Assembly: GCA_016778825.1 (NCBI GenBank)
Contig: JADHOU010000064.1
Span: 1-7,990, forward strand
Length of the DNA: 7,990 nt
Source of the DNA: Candidatus Puniceispirillum sp.
GTDB lineage: Bacteria > Pseudomonadota > Alphaproteobacteria > Puniceispirillales > Puniceispirillaceae
Direction: 5' to 3'
The position numbers were made by a program, and so were the translations under genes. The notes beneath the pieces were generated by a model. It worked only from the letters and a program-made list of their open reading frames with translations. It was not told the origin of the DNA and made no database searches. This document shows, one piece after another, positions 1 through 6,133 of this stretch. Position 1 is the stretch's first letter. Every line of letters starts with the position of its first letter.

Positions 1-2
1 AT

Positions 3-209
3 GCGGCTGGCTGGCGGCTTGGCTATGGTGGTGGATTTTATGATCGCACGCTTGCTGTTCTCAGCGGCGCAGGGCATCATCTATCGGTGATCGGCATTGC
101 CTATGGTGGTCAAAAGCTGGACAAAATACCGGTTGGCCCCTATGACATGCCGCTTGATGCGGTTCTGTGCCCAACCGGTTTGTTCACGCCGGTGCCTCTG
201 CGAAATTGA
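3..209 (+). CDS. ygfA: 5-formyltetrahydrofolate cyclo-ligase, C-terminal part (5' end outside window)
   Basis: This is the last 68 codons of a gene that begins before the window, read in frame 3 and ending at TGA 207-209. The enzyme (also called 5,10-methenyltetrahydrofolate synthetase) converts 5-formyl-THF to 5,10-methenyl-THF using ATP in the cytoplasm, which recycles folate. The visible residues include the family's signature near the C-terminus, WRLGYGGGFYDRTL, a glycine-rich phosphate-binding loop followed by the FYDR motif. After it come a hydrophobic strand (VIGIAYGGQ) and the terminal region IPVGPYDMPLDAV, matching the family's 'P...D.P...V' end. The frame is open with no interruption, so it is truncated only by the window edge. 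The family is clear; the gene name is by homology to E. coli ygfA (fau). In many proteobacteria this gene lies close to the 6S RNA gene, but that region would be upstream and is not visible. Confidence 0.9.
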   Translation, partial: AAGWRLGYGGGFYDRTLAVLSGAGHHLSVIGIAYGGQKLDKIPVGPYDMPLDAVLCPTGLFTPVPLRN

Positions 210-225
210 TTTGATGGCCGTGGTT

Positions 226-261
226 TGATTGCCGCTTTTTGATGTTTAATGGCGGTAATCA
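226..261 (+). other. Inverted repeat (hairpin) downstream of the cyclo-ligase gene
   Basis: TGATTGCCGC (226-235) can pair with GCGGTAATCA (252-261) over 10 base pairs, with one G-U pair, around a 16-base T-rich loop. It starts 17 bases after the cyclo-ligase stop codon. Only three T residues follow the 3' arm (262-264, after A261), so it is not a convincing intrinsic terminator. It could be a weak terminator, an RNA-processing or 3'-end-stabilising structure, or chance. Confidence 0.35.
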
Positions 262-272
262 TTTCGGTGATC

Positions 273-301
273 GTGACATGCCAAGCAATGCCGCAGATAG
301 G
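273..301 (+). promoter_or_regulatory. Weak sigma-70-like promoter candidate upstream of the metallophosphoesterase gene
   Basis: GTGACA (273-278) matches TTGACA at five of six bases. It is followed after exactly 17 bases by GATAGG (296-301), which matches TATAAT at only three of six. Transcription would start near 308, a short distance before the AAGGA ribosome site. The poor -10 box makes this tentative; the gene may instead be transcribed through from the cyclo-ligase gene. Confidence 0.2.
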
Positions 302-324
302 GCAATTAATAAGGATAGAGTGTA

Positions 325-1122
325 ATGCGCGTCTTGTTTTTGGGAGATATTGTCGGCCGGACGGCGCGCAATGATGTGATTGAACAGTTACCGGTTCTTC
401 GTCATGAACTGGCGCTCGATTTTATCGTGATAAATTGTGAAAATGCGGCTGGCGGATTTGGTATCACGCCGAAAATATGTGATGCGCTTTTTGCCGCTGG
501 TGCTGATGTTCTGACAACCGGCAATCATGTCTGGGACAAAAAGGAAATTATTGATTACATCGCGTCTGAACAGCGGTTGCTGCGGCCGTTGAACATGGTT
601 GAAGGTACCCCGGGAAAAGGCATTGTTCAAGTGACGAATGCCGCTGGCAAGCGGCTCGTTGCGGTGAATTTGATGACCAATCTTTTTATGGCGGCAAATG
701 ATCCGGTTTTTCCGGCATTGAATGATGCGCTGGTTCGCAACAAGCTTGGCCGTGATGCCGATTTTATCTTGATTGACGTTCACGGCGAGGCAACATCGGA
801 AAAAATGGCGCTTGGCCATTATGCTGATGGCCGAGCGTCGCTTGTGGTGGGAACACATACGCATGTGCCAACCGCCGATCACCGCGTTTTGGCGGGTGGG
901 ACGGCCTATCAGACCGATGTTGGTATGTGCGGTGATTATGATAGTGTGATTGGCATGGATAAAGGCGCGGCAACCGACCGCTTTCTTGGGCGCGGCAATA
1001 GCCGTCTTTCGGTTGCACTTGGGCCGGTAACGCTGAGCGGCGTGATTGTTGAAACAGCCGAAACCGGCCTTGCAACCGCAATTTATCCGCTTCGCCGTGG
1101 AGGGATTTTGTCGTCAGCTTAG
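325..1122 (+). CDS. ymdB: YmdB-family (TIGR00282) metallophosphoesterase
   Basis: A cytoplasmic dinuclear-metal phosphoesterase of 265 residues, almost the same length as Bacillus subtilis YmdB (264), which hydrolyses 2',3'- and 3',5'-cyclic nucleotides. All expected metal-site motifs are present in order: GDIVGR with Asp8, NCEN with Glu39 and Asn40, TTGNHVWD with Asn67 and His68, DVHGEATSEK with His153, and GTHTHVPTAD with His178 and His180. The family's C-terminal block GTAYQTDVGMCGDYDSVIGMDK (residues 192-213) also matches. The ATG start is supported by AAGGA at 311-315, nine bases upstream, and by the immediate MRVLFLGDIVG N-terminus typical of the family. It stands alone between two gaps of more than 100 bases. 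The physiological substrate in alphaproteobacteria is not established, so the phosphodiesterase role is inferred from the family. Confidence 0.93.
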   Translation: MRVLFLGDIVGRTARNDVIEQLPVLRHELALDFIVINCENAAGGFGITPKICDALFAAGADVLTTGNHVWDKKEIIDYIASEQRLLRPLNMVEGTPGKGIVQVTNAAGKRLVAVNLMTNLFMAANDPVFPALNDALVRNKLGRDADFILIDVHGEATSEKMALGHYADGRASLVVGTHTHVPTADHRVLAGGTAYQTDVGMCGDYDSVIGMDKGAATDRFLGRGNSRLSVALGPVTLSGVIVETAETGLATAIYPLRRGGILSSA

Positions 1123-1136
1123 CCGATATCTCTCTT

Positions 1137-1173
1137 TGCCAGCCATAATGCCACCTGTAATGCCAGCCCTAAT
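1137..1173 (+). repeat. Imperfect 13-base direct repeat upstream of yebC
   Basis: TGCCAGCCATAAT (1137-1149) recurs as TGCCAGCCCTAAT (1161-1173) with one mismatch and a 24-base period. Both contain CCAGCC, which is also present inverted as GGCTGG at 1199-1204. The rest of the gap at 1123-1309 is non-coding as far as I can see. The repeat could be an operator-like pair of sites or chance. Confidence 0.3.
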
Positions 1174-1255
1174 AGTTGTGACGAAAAATGAGTGGCAAGG
1201 CTGGTTCCCCAAGCTTTGATCTGCTATACGTTTTGGCATCGGGTCTTGCCGTTGG

Positions 1256-1285
1256 CTTGAGCCGAAAAAAAGCAAACTCGACAAT
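1256..1285 (+). promoter_or_regulatory. Candidate sigma-70-like promoter for the yebC-ruv-tol cluster
   Basis: CTTGAGC (1256-1262, matching the alphaproteobacterial CTTGAC-type -35) is followed after 17 bases by GACAAT (1280-1285), which matches TATAAT at four of six bases. Transcription would start near 1292, giving a leader of under 20 bases before the yebC ATG. This is the best-looking promoter in the window and lies in the only sizeable gap before the long co-directional gene run. It was found by eye and not scored. Confidence 0.35.
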
Positions 1286-1309
1286 CAAGCAGATAAGCAA
1301 TAAGAGATC

Positions 1310-2050
1310 ATGGCAGGCCATTCCAAATTTAAAAATATCATGCATCGCAAAGGTGCGCAGGACAAAAAACGCGCCAAGGTTTTCGGTCGTCTTATTAAAG
1401 AATTGACCGTTGCCGCCCGAAGCAGCACCGATCCTGATTCAAACCCGCGCTTGCGCTCGGCGCTGTCGGCGGCGCGCGCTGCCAATATGCCCAAGGATAA
1501 TATCGAACGCGTACTCAAACGCGCCGAGGGTGGTGAAGGTGAAAATTATGATGAAATCCGCTATGAGGGCTATGGTCCGGGTGGCACCGCGCTGATCGTT
1601 GATGCAATGACCGACAACCGGAACCGCACCGCATCAGAAGTGCGCGCCGCCTTTAATAAATTCGGCGGTTCACTTGGCGAAACTGGATCGGTTAGCTTTA
1701 TGTTCGATCGGGTTGGCCAGATCACCTATCCTGCTGATGTGACTGATGCCGACACAATGTTCGAAGTGGTTCTTGAAGCCGGTGCTGAAAATGTGGAATC
1801 AGATGAAACCGGGCATGAAGTGATTTGCGCGCCAGATGATTTCAACGCTGTTCGCGAAGCATTGGAAACCGTATTTGGTGCGCCCGAAGAATCGGGTCTG
1901 ACATGGAAACCGCAAAATTTGATTGCCGTTGATGAGGGACAGGCCGCTACCTTGTTAAAGCTTCTTGATGCGCTTGATGATAATGACGATGTGCAGAATG
2001 TGTCGTCAAATTTTGACATTTCGGATGACGTCATTGCCAAGCTTGCCTGA
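1310..2050 (+). CDS. yebC: YebC/PmpR/TACO1 family protein
   Basis: A 246-residue cytoplasmic protein with the standard three-domain YebC layout and length. The N-terminus [20 protein letters not shown] and the block [16 protein letters not shown] (residues 59-74) are family signatures. They are followed by [23 protein letters not shown] (86-107) and the [15 protein letters not shown] segment (118-132), with an acidic C-terminal domain. The family was long annotated as a DNA-binding transcriptional regulator (PmpR). More recent work on bacterial YebC proteins and mitochondrial TACO1 points to helping ribosomes through proline-rich sequences; which role applies here is inference. The ATG is preceded by a modest purine-rich stretch (AAGAG at 1302-1306, only three bases away, and AGATAAG further up). 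yebC next to ruvC is a widespread arrangement. Its TGA lies 12 bases before the chosen ruvC start. Confidence 0.96.
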   Translation: MAGHSKFKNIMHRKGAQDKKRAKVFGRLIKELTVAARSSTDPDSNPRLRSALSAARAANMPKDNIERVLKRAEGGEGENYDEIRYEGYGPGGTALIVDAMTDNRNRTASEVRAAFNKFGGSLGETGSVSFMFDRVGQITYPADVTDADTMFEVVLEAGAENVESDETGHEVICAPDDFNAVREALETVFGAPEESGLTWKPQNLIAVDEGQAATLLKLLDALDDNDDVQNVSSNFDISDDVIAKLA

Positions 2051-2052
2051 GT

Positions 2053-2056
2053 GGAG
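2053..2056 (+). promoter_or_regulatory. Ribosome binding site deciding the ruvC start
   Basis: GGAG sits six bases before the ATG at 2063 and three bases before the ATG at 2060. The GTG at 2051 overlaps this site, which argues against GTG as the true start. Confidence 0.55.
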
Positions 2057-2062
2057 TCGATG

Positions 2063-2653
2063 ATGCGAATTCTTGGCATCGATCCGGGATTGCGATGCAC
2101 CGGCTGGGGCGTTATCGCGGTTGATGGCGGGCGGTTGCAGCATATTGCCAATGGTGCCATCCAGCCCAAACCCACCCTTGACGATGCGGCGCGACTGCAA
2201 ATTATTTTTGATGGGCTTTGCGAGGTGATTAATCTTCACCAGCCCGATCAGGCGGCGATTGAACAAATCTTTGTGGCAAAATCAGCCGGATCGGCGCTTC
2301 GGCTTGGCATGGCGCGCGGCGTTGGCATCCTTGCTTGCGGCGTCAATCGGCTTGGCGTTGGCGAAATTTCGGCGCGCGCGGTCAAAAAGGCTGTTGCTGG
2401 CACCGGCACTGCTGATAAAAAGCAAATCCAAGATATGGTTACCCGCCTGTTGGCGGTCACGGCACAAAATGCCGATGCTGCCGATGCGCTAGCAATTGCG
2501 ATCGCCGCCAGCAATGAGGCTGGTACAGCGGCGTCGTACGGGTTAGAGTTGGGCCAAGGACAAGCGGGCAAGAAACAAGCGGGCAATGGTCTTTCGGCAG
2601 CCATCGCAGCAGCGCTTGCCCGAGCTGATGCCAGCAATGGGGGCAAGACATGA
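2063..2653 (+). CDS. ruvC: Crossover junction endodeoxyribonuclease RuvC
   Basis: RuvC is a dimeric RNase H-fold nuclease that cuts Holliday junctions symmetrically at preferred sequences, working with RuvAB. The chosen start gives 196 residues beginning MRILGIDPGLRCTGWGVI, which carries the first catalytic Asp. AIEQIFVAKSAGSALRLGMARG carries the catalytic Glu, and NADAADALAIAIA near residues 135-150 carries the last two acidic residues. VKKAVAGTGTADKKQIQDMV is the conserved DNA-contact region. In-frame GTG 2051 and ATG 2060 are alternative starts, but the GGAG at 2053-2056 fits ATG 2063 best. The last 45 or so residues, past the RNase H core, are rich in Ala, Gly and Gln and longer than in E. 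coli RuvC (173 aa). This tail contains an in-frame DNA repeat. The gene overlaps ruvA by four bases (ATGA), which suggests translational coupling. Confidence 0.96.
   Translation: MRILGIDPGLRCTGWGVIAVDGGRLQHIANGAIQPKPTLDDAARLQIIFDGLCEVINLHQPDQAAIEQIFVAKSAGSALRLGMARGVGILACGVNRLGVGEISARAVKKAVAGTGTADKKQIQDMVTRLLAVTAQNADAADALAIAIAASNEAGTAASYGLELGQGQAGKKQAGNGLSAAIAAALARADASNGGKT
2560..2586 (+). repeat. In-frame 12-base direct repeat in the ruvC tail
   Basis: ACAAGCGGGCAA occurs at 2560-2571 and again at 2575-2586, a 15-base period that encodes two copies of a Gln-Ala-Gly unit (QAGKK then QAGNG). It lies in the low-complexity C-terminal extension of RuvC, outside the catalytic core. Confidence 0.8.
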
Positions 2654-3291
2654 TTGCGCAATTGCGTGGCACCATAGTGCGAACCGATGATCAGCAGACG
2701 ATTCTTGATGTTCAGGGGGTCGGCTACGCGGTCAATATTTCTGGCCGCACGCAAGGTCAGCTTGGCACCATGGCAGGCGAGGTTACGCTTTTAACCGAAA
2801 TGCAGGTTCGTGAGGACAGCATGACGCTGTTTGGTTTTCTTGATCTGGCTGAACGCGATGCGTTTCGGCTTTTGATCACGGTTCAGGGTGTTGGTGCCAA
2901 GGCGGCGATGGCGATTTTATCGGTGTTATCACCAAGCGATTTAACCAATGCCATTATCGCAGGTGACAAGGCAATGGTGGCGCGCGCCGATGGTGTTGGC
3001 CCTAAAATTGCCCAGCGTGTGGTCAATGAACTTGGCGAGAAAATTGGCAAAATCACTAGCCTTGGCGGTGCTTTGGTGATTGGTGATTCTGGTGCTGGCG
3101 CGGCCAGCGGTGCGACGGGCGGGCTTGACGGTGCCGCCGCTGGATTATTCGGTGATGCGGTTTCGGCGCTGGTCAATCTTGGCTATGGACGCGCCGAGGC
3201 ACATAGCGCGGTAATGCGGGTTCAGGCAAAGGCTGGCGGTGACAATCTTTCAGATGTGATTGCAGCGGCCTTGCGGGAGATGGGAACATGA
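2650..3291 (+). CDS. ruvA: Holliday junction branch migration protein RuvA
   Basis: RuvA binds the four-way junction as a tetramer and loads the RuvB motor. The 213-residue product has the three usual domains. The first is an OB-fold starting [10 protein letters not shown] with the [10 protein letters not shown] strand (about residues 1-63), then [15 protein letters not shown]. The second holds two helix-hairpin-helix motifs, VQGVGAKAA (78-86) and [15 protein letters not shown] (114-128). The third is a C-terminal three-helix domain (about 165-212, [19 protein letters not shown]) that contacts RuvB. Between them is a flexible Gly/Ala-rich linker (about 143-166). Length is slightly above the E. 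coli protein (203 aa), mostly because of the linker. The start overlaps the ruvC stop and the end overlaps the ruvB start, each by four bases (ATGA), indicating tightly coupled translation. Confidence 0.97.
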   Translation: MIAQLRGTIVRTDDQQTILDVQGVGYAVNISGRTQGQLGTMAGEVTLLTEMQVREDSMTLFGFLDLAERDAFRLLITVQGVGAKAAMAILSVLSPSDLTNAIIAGDKAMVARADGVGPKIAQRVVNELGEKIGKITSLGGALVIGDSGAGAASGATGGLDGAAAGLFGDAVSALVNLGYGRAEAHSAVMRVQAKAGGDNLSDVIAAALREMGT

Positions 3292-4352
3292 CCCAAGCAG
3301 AAGACCCCAGCCGCCTGATTGGCGCTGATAGCCAAGAGAGAAGCGATAATGCCTTGCGGCCAACCTCGCTTGCCGAATTTATTGGGCAGGGCAATGGACG
3401 GCGTAATCTTGAAACATTCATTCATGCCGCGCGTGATCGTGGCGACGCGATGGATCACAGCCTGCTTCATGGGCCGCCGGGTCTTGGCAAAACAACCTTG
3501 GCGCAGATTATCGCTGCTGAATTGGGTGTTGGCTTTCGGGCAACATCGGGGCCGGTGATTGCGCGGGCGGGTGATTTGGCAGCACTGCTTACCAATTTAC
3601 GGCCGCGCGATGTGTTGTTTATTGACGAAATTCATCGTCTTGCGCCGGCGGTTGAAGAAGTTCTTTATCCGGCGATGGAAGATTTTCAGCTTGATCTGAT
3701 CATCGGCGAGGGGCCGTCGGCGCGTTCAGTGCGGATTGATTTGCCGCCATTTACGCTTGTTGGTGCGACCACAAGATCGGGACTGCTAACAACCCCGCTT
3801 CGAGACCGGTTTGGCATTCAAATGCGGATGCAGTTTTACACTCCTGATGAATTGTCACTCATTCTAACCAAACAGGCGATCAAGCTTGGGCTTGATCTTG
3901 GCGCTGATGGGGCGGCCGAAATTGCAGGGCGCGCGCGCGGAACGCCGCGTGTGGCGGGCCGGCTATTGCGGCGGGTTCGCGATATTGCGGCGGTCGAAGC
4001 CGCGGGAACTGTAACCGCGGCAGTTGCCGATGCCGCTTTGCACCGGCTTGAAGTTGATGCCAATGGCCTTGATCAGATGGATCGACGCTATCTCGCCTGT
4101 TTGGCCGAATCCTATGCTGGTGGACCGGTTGGTGTGGAAACGCTGGCTGCGGTATTGTCTGAACAGCGTGATGTTTTAGAGGAAGTGATTGAACCTTATT
4201 TGATGCAAACCGGATTATTGATGCGAACCCCGCGCGGGCGGTGCTTGTCGGTTGGTGGCTGGGCCTATCTTGGTATGACGCCGCCTGCATCGGCTGCCAA
4301 ACAGCTTGATCTTCTGACGCAAATCGGTGGTGATGAGGCAGACATCGAATAG
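3288..4352 (+). CDS. ruvB: Holliday junction branch migration ATPase RuvB
   Basis: RuvB is the AAA+ hexameric motor that drives branch migration on junctions bound by RuvA. The 354-residue product shows the expected motifs in order. These are the [13 protein letters not shown]-terminal box, Walker [10 protein letters not shown] (62-70), Walker [12 protein letters not shown] (108-118), and the beta-hairpin region [20 protein letters not shown]. They are followed by sensor 1 GATTRSG (159-165), the arginine-finger segment LRDRFG (171-176) and sensor 2 [15 protein letters not shown] (218-232). The C-terminal winged-helix domain is recognisable from LDQMDRRYL and [13 protein letters not shown] to [17 protein letters not shown]. 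The AGRLL form in sensor 2 (ANRLL in E. coli) is usual in alphaproteobacteria. All catalytic residues are present. The N-terminus overlaps ruvA by four bases, and ybgC begins three bases after the TAG. Confidence 0.98.
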   Translation: MTQAEDPSRLIGADSQERSDNALRPTSLAEFIGQGNGRRNLETFIHAARDRGDAMDHSLLHGPPGLGKTTLAQIIAAELGVGFRATSGPVIARAGDLAALLTNLRPRDVLFIDEIHRLAPAVEEVLYPAMEDFQLDLIIGEGPSARSVRIDLPPFTLVGATTRSGLLTTPLRDRFGIQMRMQFYTPDELSLILTKQAIKLGLDLGADGAAEIAGRARGTPRVAGRLLRRVRDIAAVEAAGTVTAAVADAALHRLEVDANGLDQMDRRYLACLAESYAGGPVGVETLAAVLSEQRDVLEEVIEPYLMQTGLLMRTPRGRCLSVGGWAYLGMTPPASAAKQLDLLTQIGGDEADIE

Positions 4353-4354
4353 GG
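4351..4354 (+). promoter_or_regulatory. Poor ribosome site at the ruvB/ybgC junction
   Basis: AGGG overlaps the ruvB stop codon. It is only one base from ATG 4356, four from ATG 4359 and seven from GTG 4362. By spacing alone, GTG 4362 or ATG 4359 would be the better ybgC start. Coupling to ruvB termination may make the ribosome site less important. Confidence 0.35.
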
Positions 4355-4355
4355 T

Positions 4356-4883
4356 ATGATGGTGTGTGATCGGCAAAAAAATAAGGAAACAACCCTCGAT
4401 CATGCCAATCTGGCAGCCGGTGCCGATGCCATGCTTGATGGCCGGTTTGACGCCGGCAACCATCTTTACCCACTTCGTGTTCAATATGAAGATACCGACG
4501 CTGGCGGCATTGTTTATCACGCCCAATATCTAGCCTTTGCCGAACGCGCTCGATCAGCATGGTTTCGATGTCTTGGTATTGACCAGCCAGCAATGCTTGC
4601 CGATGACGGATTAGGCTTTGTGGTACGCCGGGTCGAGGTTGATTTTCATCTTCCTGCTGGTCTTGGTGATATTATTGATGTTGAAAGCGGCTTGCTGCGG
4701 CTTGGCGGCGCATCACTGAAATTGCAACAAAAAATCATAAATCGCGAAAATCGCCATATTCTTGCCCGACTTGTCGTAGACATAGGGCTTGTCGCGCTGG
4801 CGGATGGCGCGCGGCCAAAAATATGTCGGCTGCCGGTGGCGGTCAAAGCCAAATTTTCCGATCTGGCATTGTCAGATGGATAA
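4356..4883 (+). CDS. ybgC: YbgC-type acyl-CoA thioesterase (Tol-Pal associated)
   Basis: A 4-hydroxybenzoyl-CoA-thioesterase-like hotdog-fold enzyme that hydrolyses acyl-CoA thioesters in the cytoplasm and is typically encoded just before tolQ. The signature RVQYEDTDAGGIVYHAQYLAFAERAR (residues 41-66) is nearly identical to the E. coli motif, with the catalytic Asp at residue 48. FVVRRVEVDFHLPAGLGDIIDV and the ...LQQKIINRE... strand follow as expected. With the first ATG the protein has 175 residues, against 134 in E. coli. About 30 of the extra residues precede the fold and have no recognisable motif. In-frame alternatives are ATG 4359, GTG 4362 and ATG 4431; the last would remove most of the extension but has no visible ribosome site. 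The gene follows ruvB by three bases, so it bridges the ruv and tol sets. Confidence 0.93.
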   Translation: MMVCDRQKNKETTLDHANLAAGADAMLDGRFDAGNHLYPLRVQYEDTDAGGIVYHAQYLAFAERARSAWFRCLGIDQPAMLADDGLGFVVRRVEVDFHLPAGLGDIIDVESGLLRLGGASLKLQQKIINRENRHILARLVVDIGLVALADGARPKICRLPVAVKAKFSDLALSDG

Positions 4884-4886
4884 CCA

Positions 4887-4903
4887 GCACCGGTGAAAGG
4901 TGC
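4887..4903 (+). other. Small hairpin between ybgC and tolQ
   Basis: GCACC (4887-4891) pairs with GGTGC (4899-4903) around a seven-base loop, four bases after the ybgC stop. No T-run follows, so it does not look like a terminator. It could mark RNA processing, or it could be chance. Confidence 0.2.
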
Positions 4904-4931
4904 GAATGTAAATGTTATTTGGACGAAAACA

Positions 4932-4939
4932 GAGGGTGA
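4932..4939 (+). promoter_or_regulatory. Strong ribosome binding site for tolQ
   Basis: GAGGGTGA lies immediately before the tolQ ATG, with AGGG (4933-4936) seven bases from it. This is the clearest Shine-Dalgarno sequence in the cluster and suggests independent, efficient initiation of the tolQR pair. Confidence 0.6.
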
Positions 4940-4943
4940 ATAA

Positions 4944-5669
4944 ATGAATTCTGTGGAGTTGACGGTAACCCATTCGAGTGCAGATCTTAGCATCATGGGG
5001 TTGTTCTGGGCGGCGGACCCTTTCGTCAAGCTGGTCATGTTGCTTTTGATTTTGGCATCGGTCTGGTGCTGGGCGATTGTGGTTGAAAAAATCACCATCA
5101 TTCGGCGTGAGCGGCGTTTGGCGCAGGCCTTTGAAGATGCCTTCTGGTCAGGTGGGTCGCTTGACAAGCTGTATGATGATACGGGTGCCAATCCGCGCGA
5201 TGCAATGTCGATTGTGTTTGTTGCGGCGATGCGTGAATGGCGACGGGCAACGTCGCGCGGGCTTGCCGATGCTGGCCGTGCCGATTTGCGCGCGTCATTG
5301 GTTAGCCGGATTGACCGGTCAATGAATTTCACCATTACGCGTGAAATGGAACGGATGGAACGCGGGATGAATCTTCTGGCGTCAATTGGTTCAGTATCGC
5401 CTTTTGTCGGTTTGCTTGGCACGGTCTGGGGGATCATGAGTTCGTTCCAGTCGATTGCCGAGTCAAAAAATACCAGCCTTGCGGTTGTCGCGCCCGGAAT
5501 TGCCGAGGCGCTTTTCGCCACCGCGCTTGGACTAGCCGCGGCCATTCCGGCGGTTATTGCCTATAATAAATTTGCTGGTGATCTTGAACGATTTGCCGCT
5601 CGGCTTGAAACATTTGCGCAGGAATTTAGCACTCTATTGGCGCGCCAGCTTGACGAAGGCGGCAAATAA
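4944..5669 (+). CDS. tolQ: Tol-Pal system inner-membrane protein TolQ
   Basis: TolQ is a MotA/ExbB-family proton-channel subunit. With TolR it converts the proton-motive force into movement of TolA, supporting outer-membrane constriction at division. The 241-residue product (230 in E. coli) has three membrane segments. TM1 is about 27-47 (VKLVMLLLILASVWCWAIVV). TM2 is about 142-165 within MNLLASIGSVSPFVGLLGTVWGI. TM3 is about 180-206 (GIAEALFATALGLAAAIPAVI). A cytoplasmic loop rich in charge lies between TM1 and TM2 (RRERRLAQAFEDAFWSG onward). The conserved GLLGTVWGI and EALFATALGL motifs are intact. The GLFWAADPFVKLVMLLL start resembles alphaproteobacterial TolQ. It is 60 bases after ybgC and its stop overlaps the tolR start by one base (TAATG). 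Confidence 0.97.
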   Translation: MNSVELTVTHSSADLSIMGLFWAADPFVKLVMLLLILASVWCWAIVVEKITIIRRERRLAQAFEDAFWSGGSLDKLYDDTGANPRDAMSIVFVAAMREWRRATSRGLADAGRADLRASLVSRIDRSMNFTITREMERMERGMNLLASIGSVSPFVGLLGTVWGIMSSFQSIAESKNTSLAVVAPGIAEALFATALGLAAAIPAVIAYNKFAGDLERFAARLETFAQEFSTLLARQLDEGGK

Positions 5670-6097
5670 TGGGAGCGGGAATTAAACGATCAACCGGTGG
5701 ACGGCGGCATCGTCCAATGGGCGAGATTAACGTCACCCCCTTTGTTGATGTTATGCTGGTTCTGCTGATTGTGTTTATGGTGACAGCACCGCTTTTGACC
5801 GTCGGGGTTGAGGTTGATTTGCCAAAAACCAAGGCTGGGACAATCAATGCCGATGCAGCGCCTTTGGTGGTTTCGATCAAAGCTGATGGCAGCCTTTATT
5901 TGCAAGAAGCCGCGGTTGATGCCGAGGTTTTAATACCGCGCCTGAAGGCCATTTCCAACGCCAATCCTGATGTTCGTATTTTTGTGCGTGGTGATCAGGC
6001 AGTGACCTATGGTGATGTGCTTGGTGTTATGGGTCGCATTCAGGCAGCCGGATTTGAAAAGGTTGCATTAGTGGCCCAGCTTCCTGAAGCGAAGTAA
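5669..6097 (+). CDS. tolR: Tol-Pal system protein TolR
   Basis: TolR is an ExbD-family protein with a single membrane helix and a periplasmic domain; it partners with TolQ in the proton channel. The 142-residue product (as in E. coli, 142 aa) has a basic cytoplasmic tail (residues 6-15, KRSTGGRRHR). The single TM segment carries the family signature INVTPFVDVMLVLLIVFMV, with the essential proton-carrying Asp at residue 27. The periplasmic domain contains VEVDLPKTKAG, IKADGSLYLQ and the conserved VRGDQAVTYGDVLGVM near residues 107-121. The ATG overlaps the tolQ stop by one base, so translation is probably coupled. Its own stop overlaps another ATG that opens a very short frame leading towards tolA. 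Confidence 0.97.
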   Translation: MGAGIKRSTGGRRHRPMGEINVTPFVDVMLVLLIVFMVTAPLLTVGVEVDLPKTKAGTINADAAPLVVSIKADGSLYLQEAAVDAEVLIPRLKAISNANPDVRIFVRGDQAVTYGDVLGVMGRIQAAGFEKVALVAQLPEAK

Positions 6098-6131
6098 TGG
6101 CCGTCTGATGGAAATTTGCGTGGAACGCTAG
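6097..6131 (+). other. Two tiny overlapping reading frames linking tolR to tolA
   Basis: The tolR stop TAA (6095-6097) overlaps an ATG at 6097 that encodes MAV and stops at TGA 6106-6108. That stop overlaps a second ATG at 6108, which encodes MEICVER and stops at TAG 6129-6131. tolA's ATG follows at 6134. Each stop is within two bases of the next start, so a terminating ribosome could in principle re-initiate stepwise into tolA. The peptides have no recognisable function, and the arrangement may be chance. Confidence 0.35.
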
Positions 6132-6133
6132 AG

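Noticed and set aside
218..223. Possible 6S RNA gene near the cyclo-ligase gene
   Set aside because: 6S RNA usually lies upstream of this gene, outside the window. The 115-base downstream gap is too short and shows no 6S-like long hairpin with a central bubble.
1252..1270. Short palindrome GGCTTGAGCC followed by an A-run, considered as a terminator
   Set aside because: The stem is only three usable base pairs with a tetraloop, and the tail is A rather than T on the + strand. On the minus strand there is no gene that it would terminate.
1188..1406. Plus-strand 72-codon frame overlapping the yebC start
   Set aside because: It extends 97 bases into yebC in another frame, has no clear ribosome site, and has no recognisable motif; it is most likely chance.
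2051..2062. GTG at 2051 as the ruvC start
   Set aside because: It would overlap the GGAG ribosome site and add residues not seen at the usual MRILGIDPG start; ATG 2063 (or 2060) fits better.
3880..4593. Minus-strand open frame of 237 codons opposite ruvB and ybgC
   Set aside because: It is rich in His, Gln, Arg and Pro with no domain, and lies across a gene junction on the opposite strand.
4646..5545. Minus-strand open frame of 299 codons opposite ybgC and tolQ
   Set aside because: It is antisense to two well-supported genes, Ser/Ala/Arg-rich with no motif, as expected of a shadow frame.
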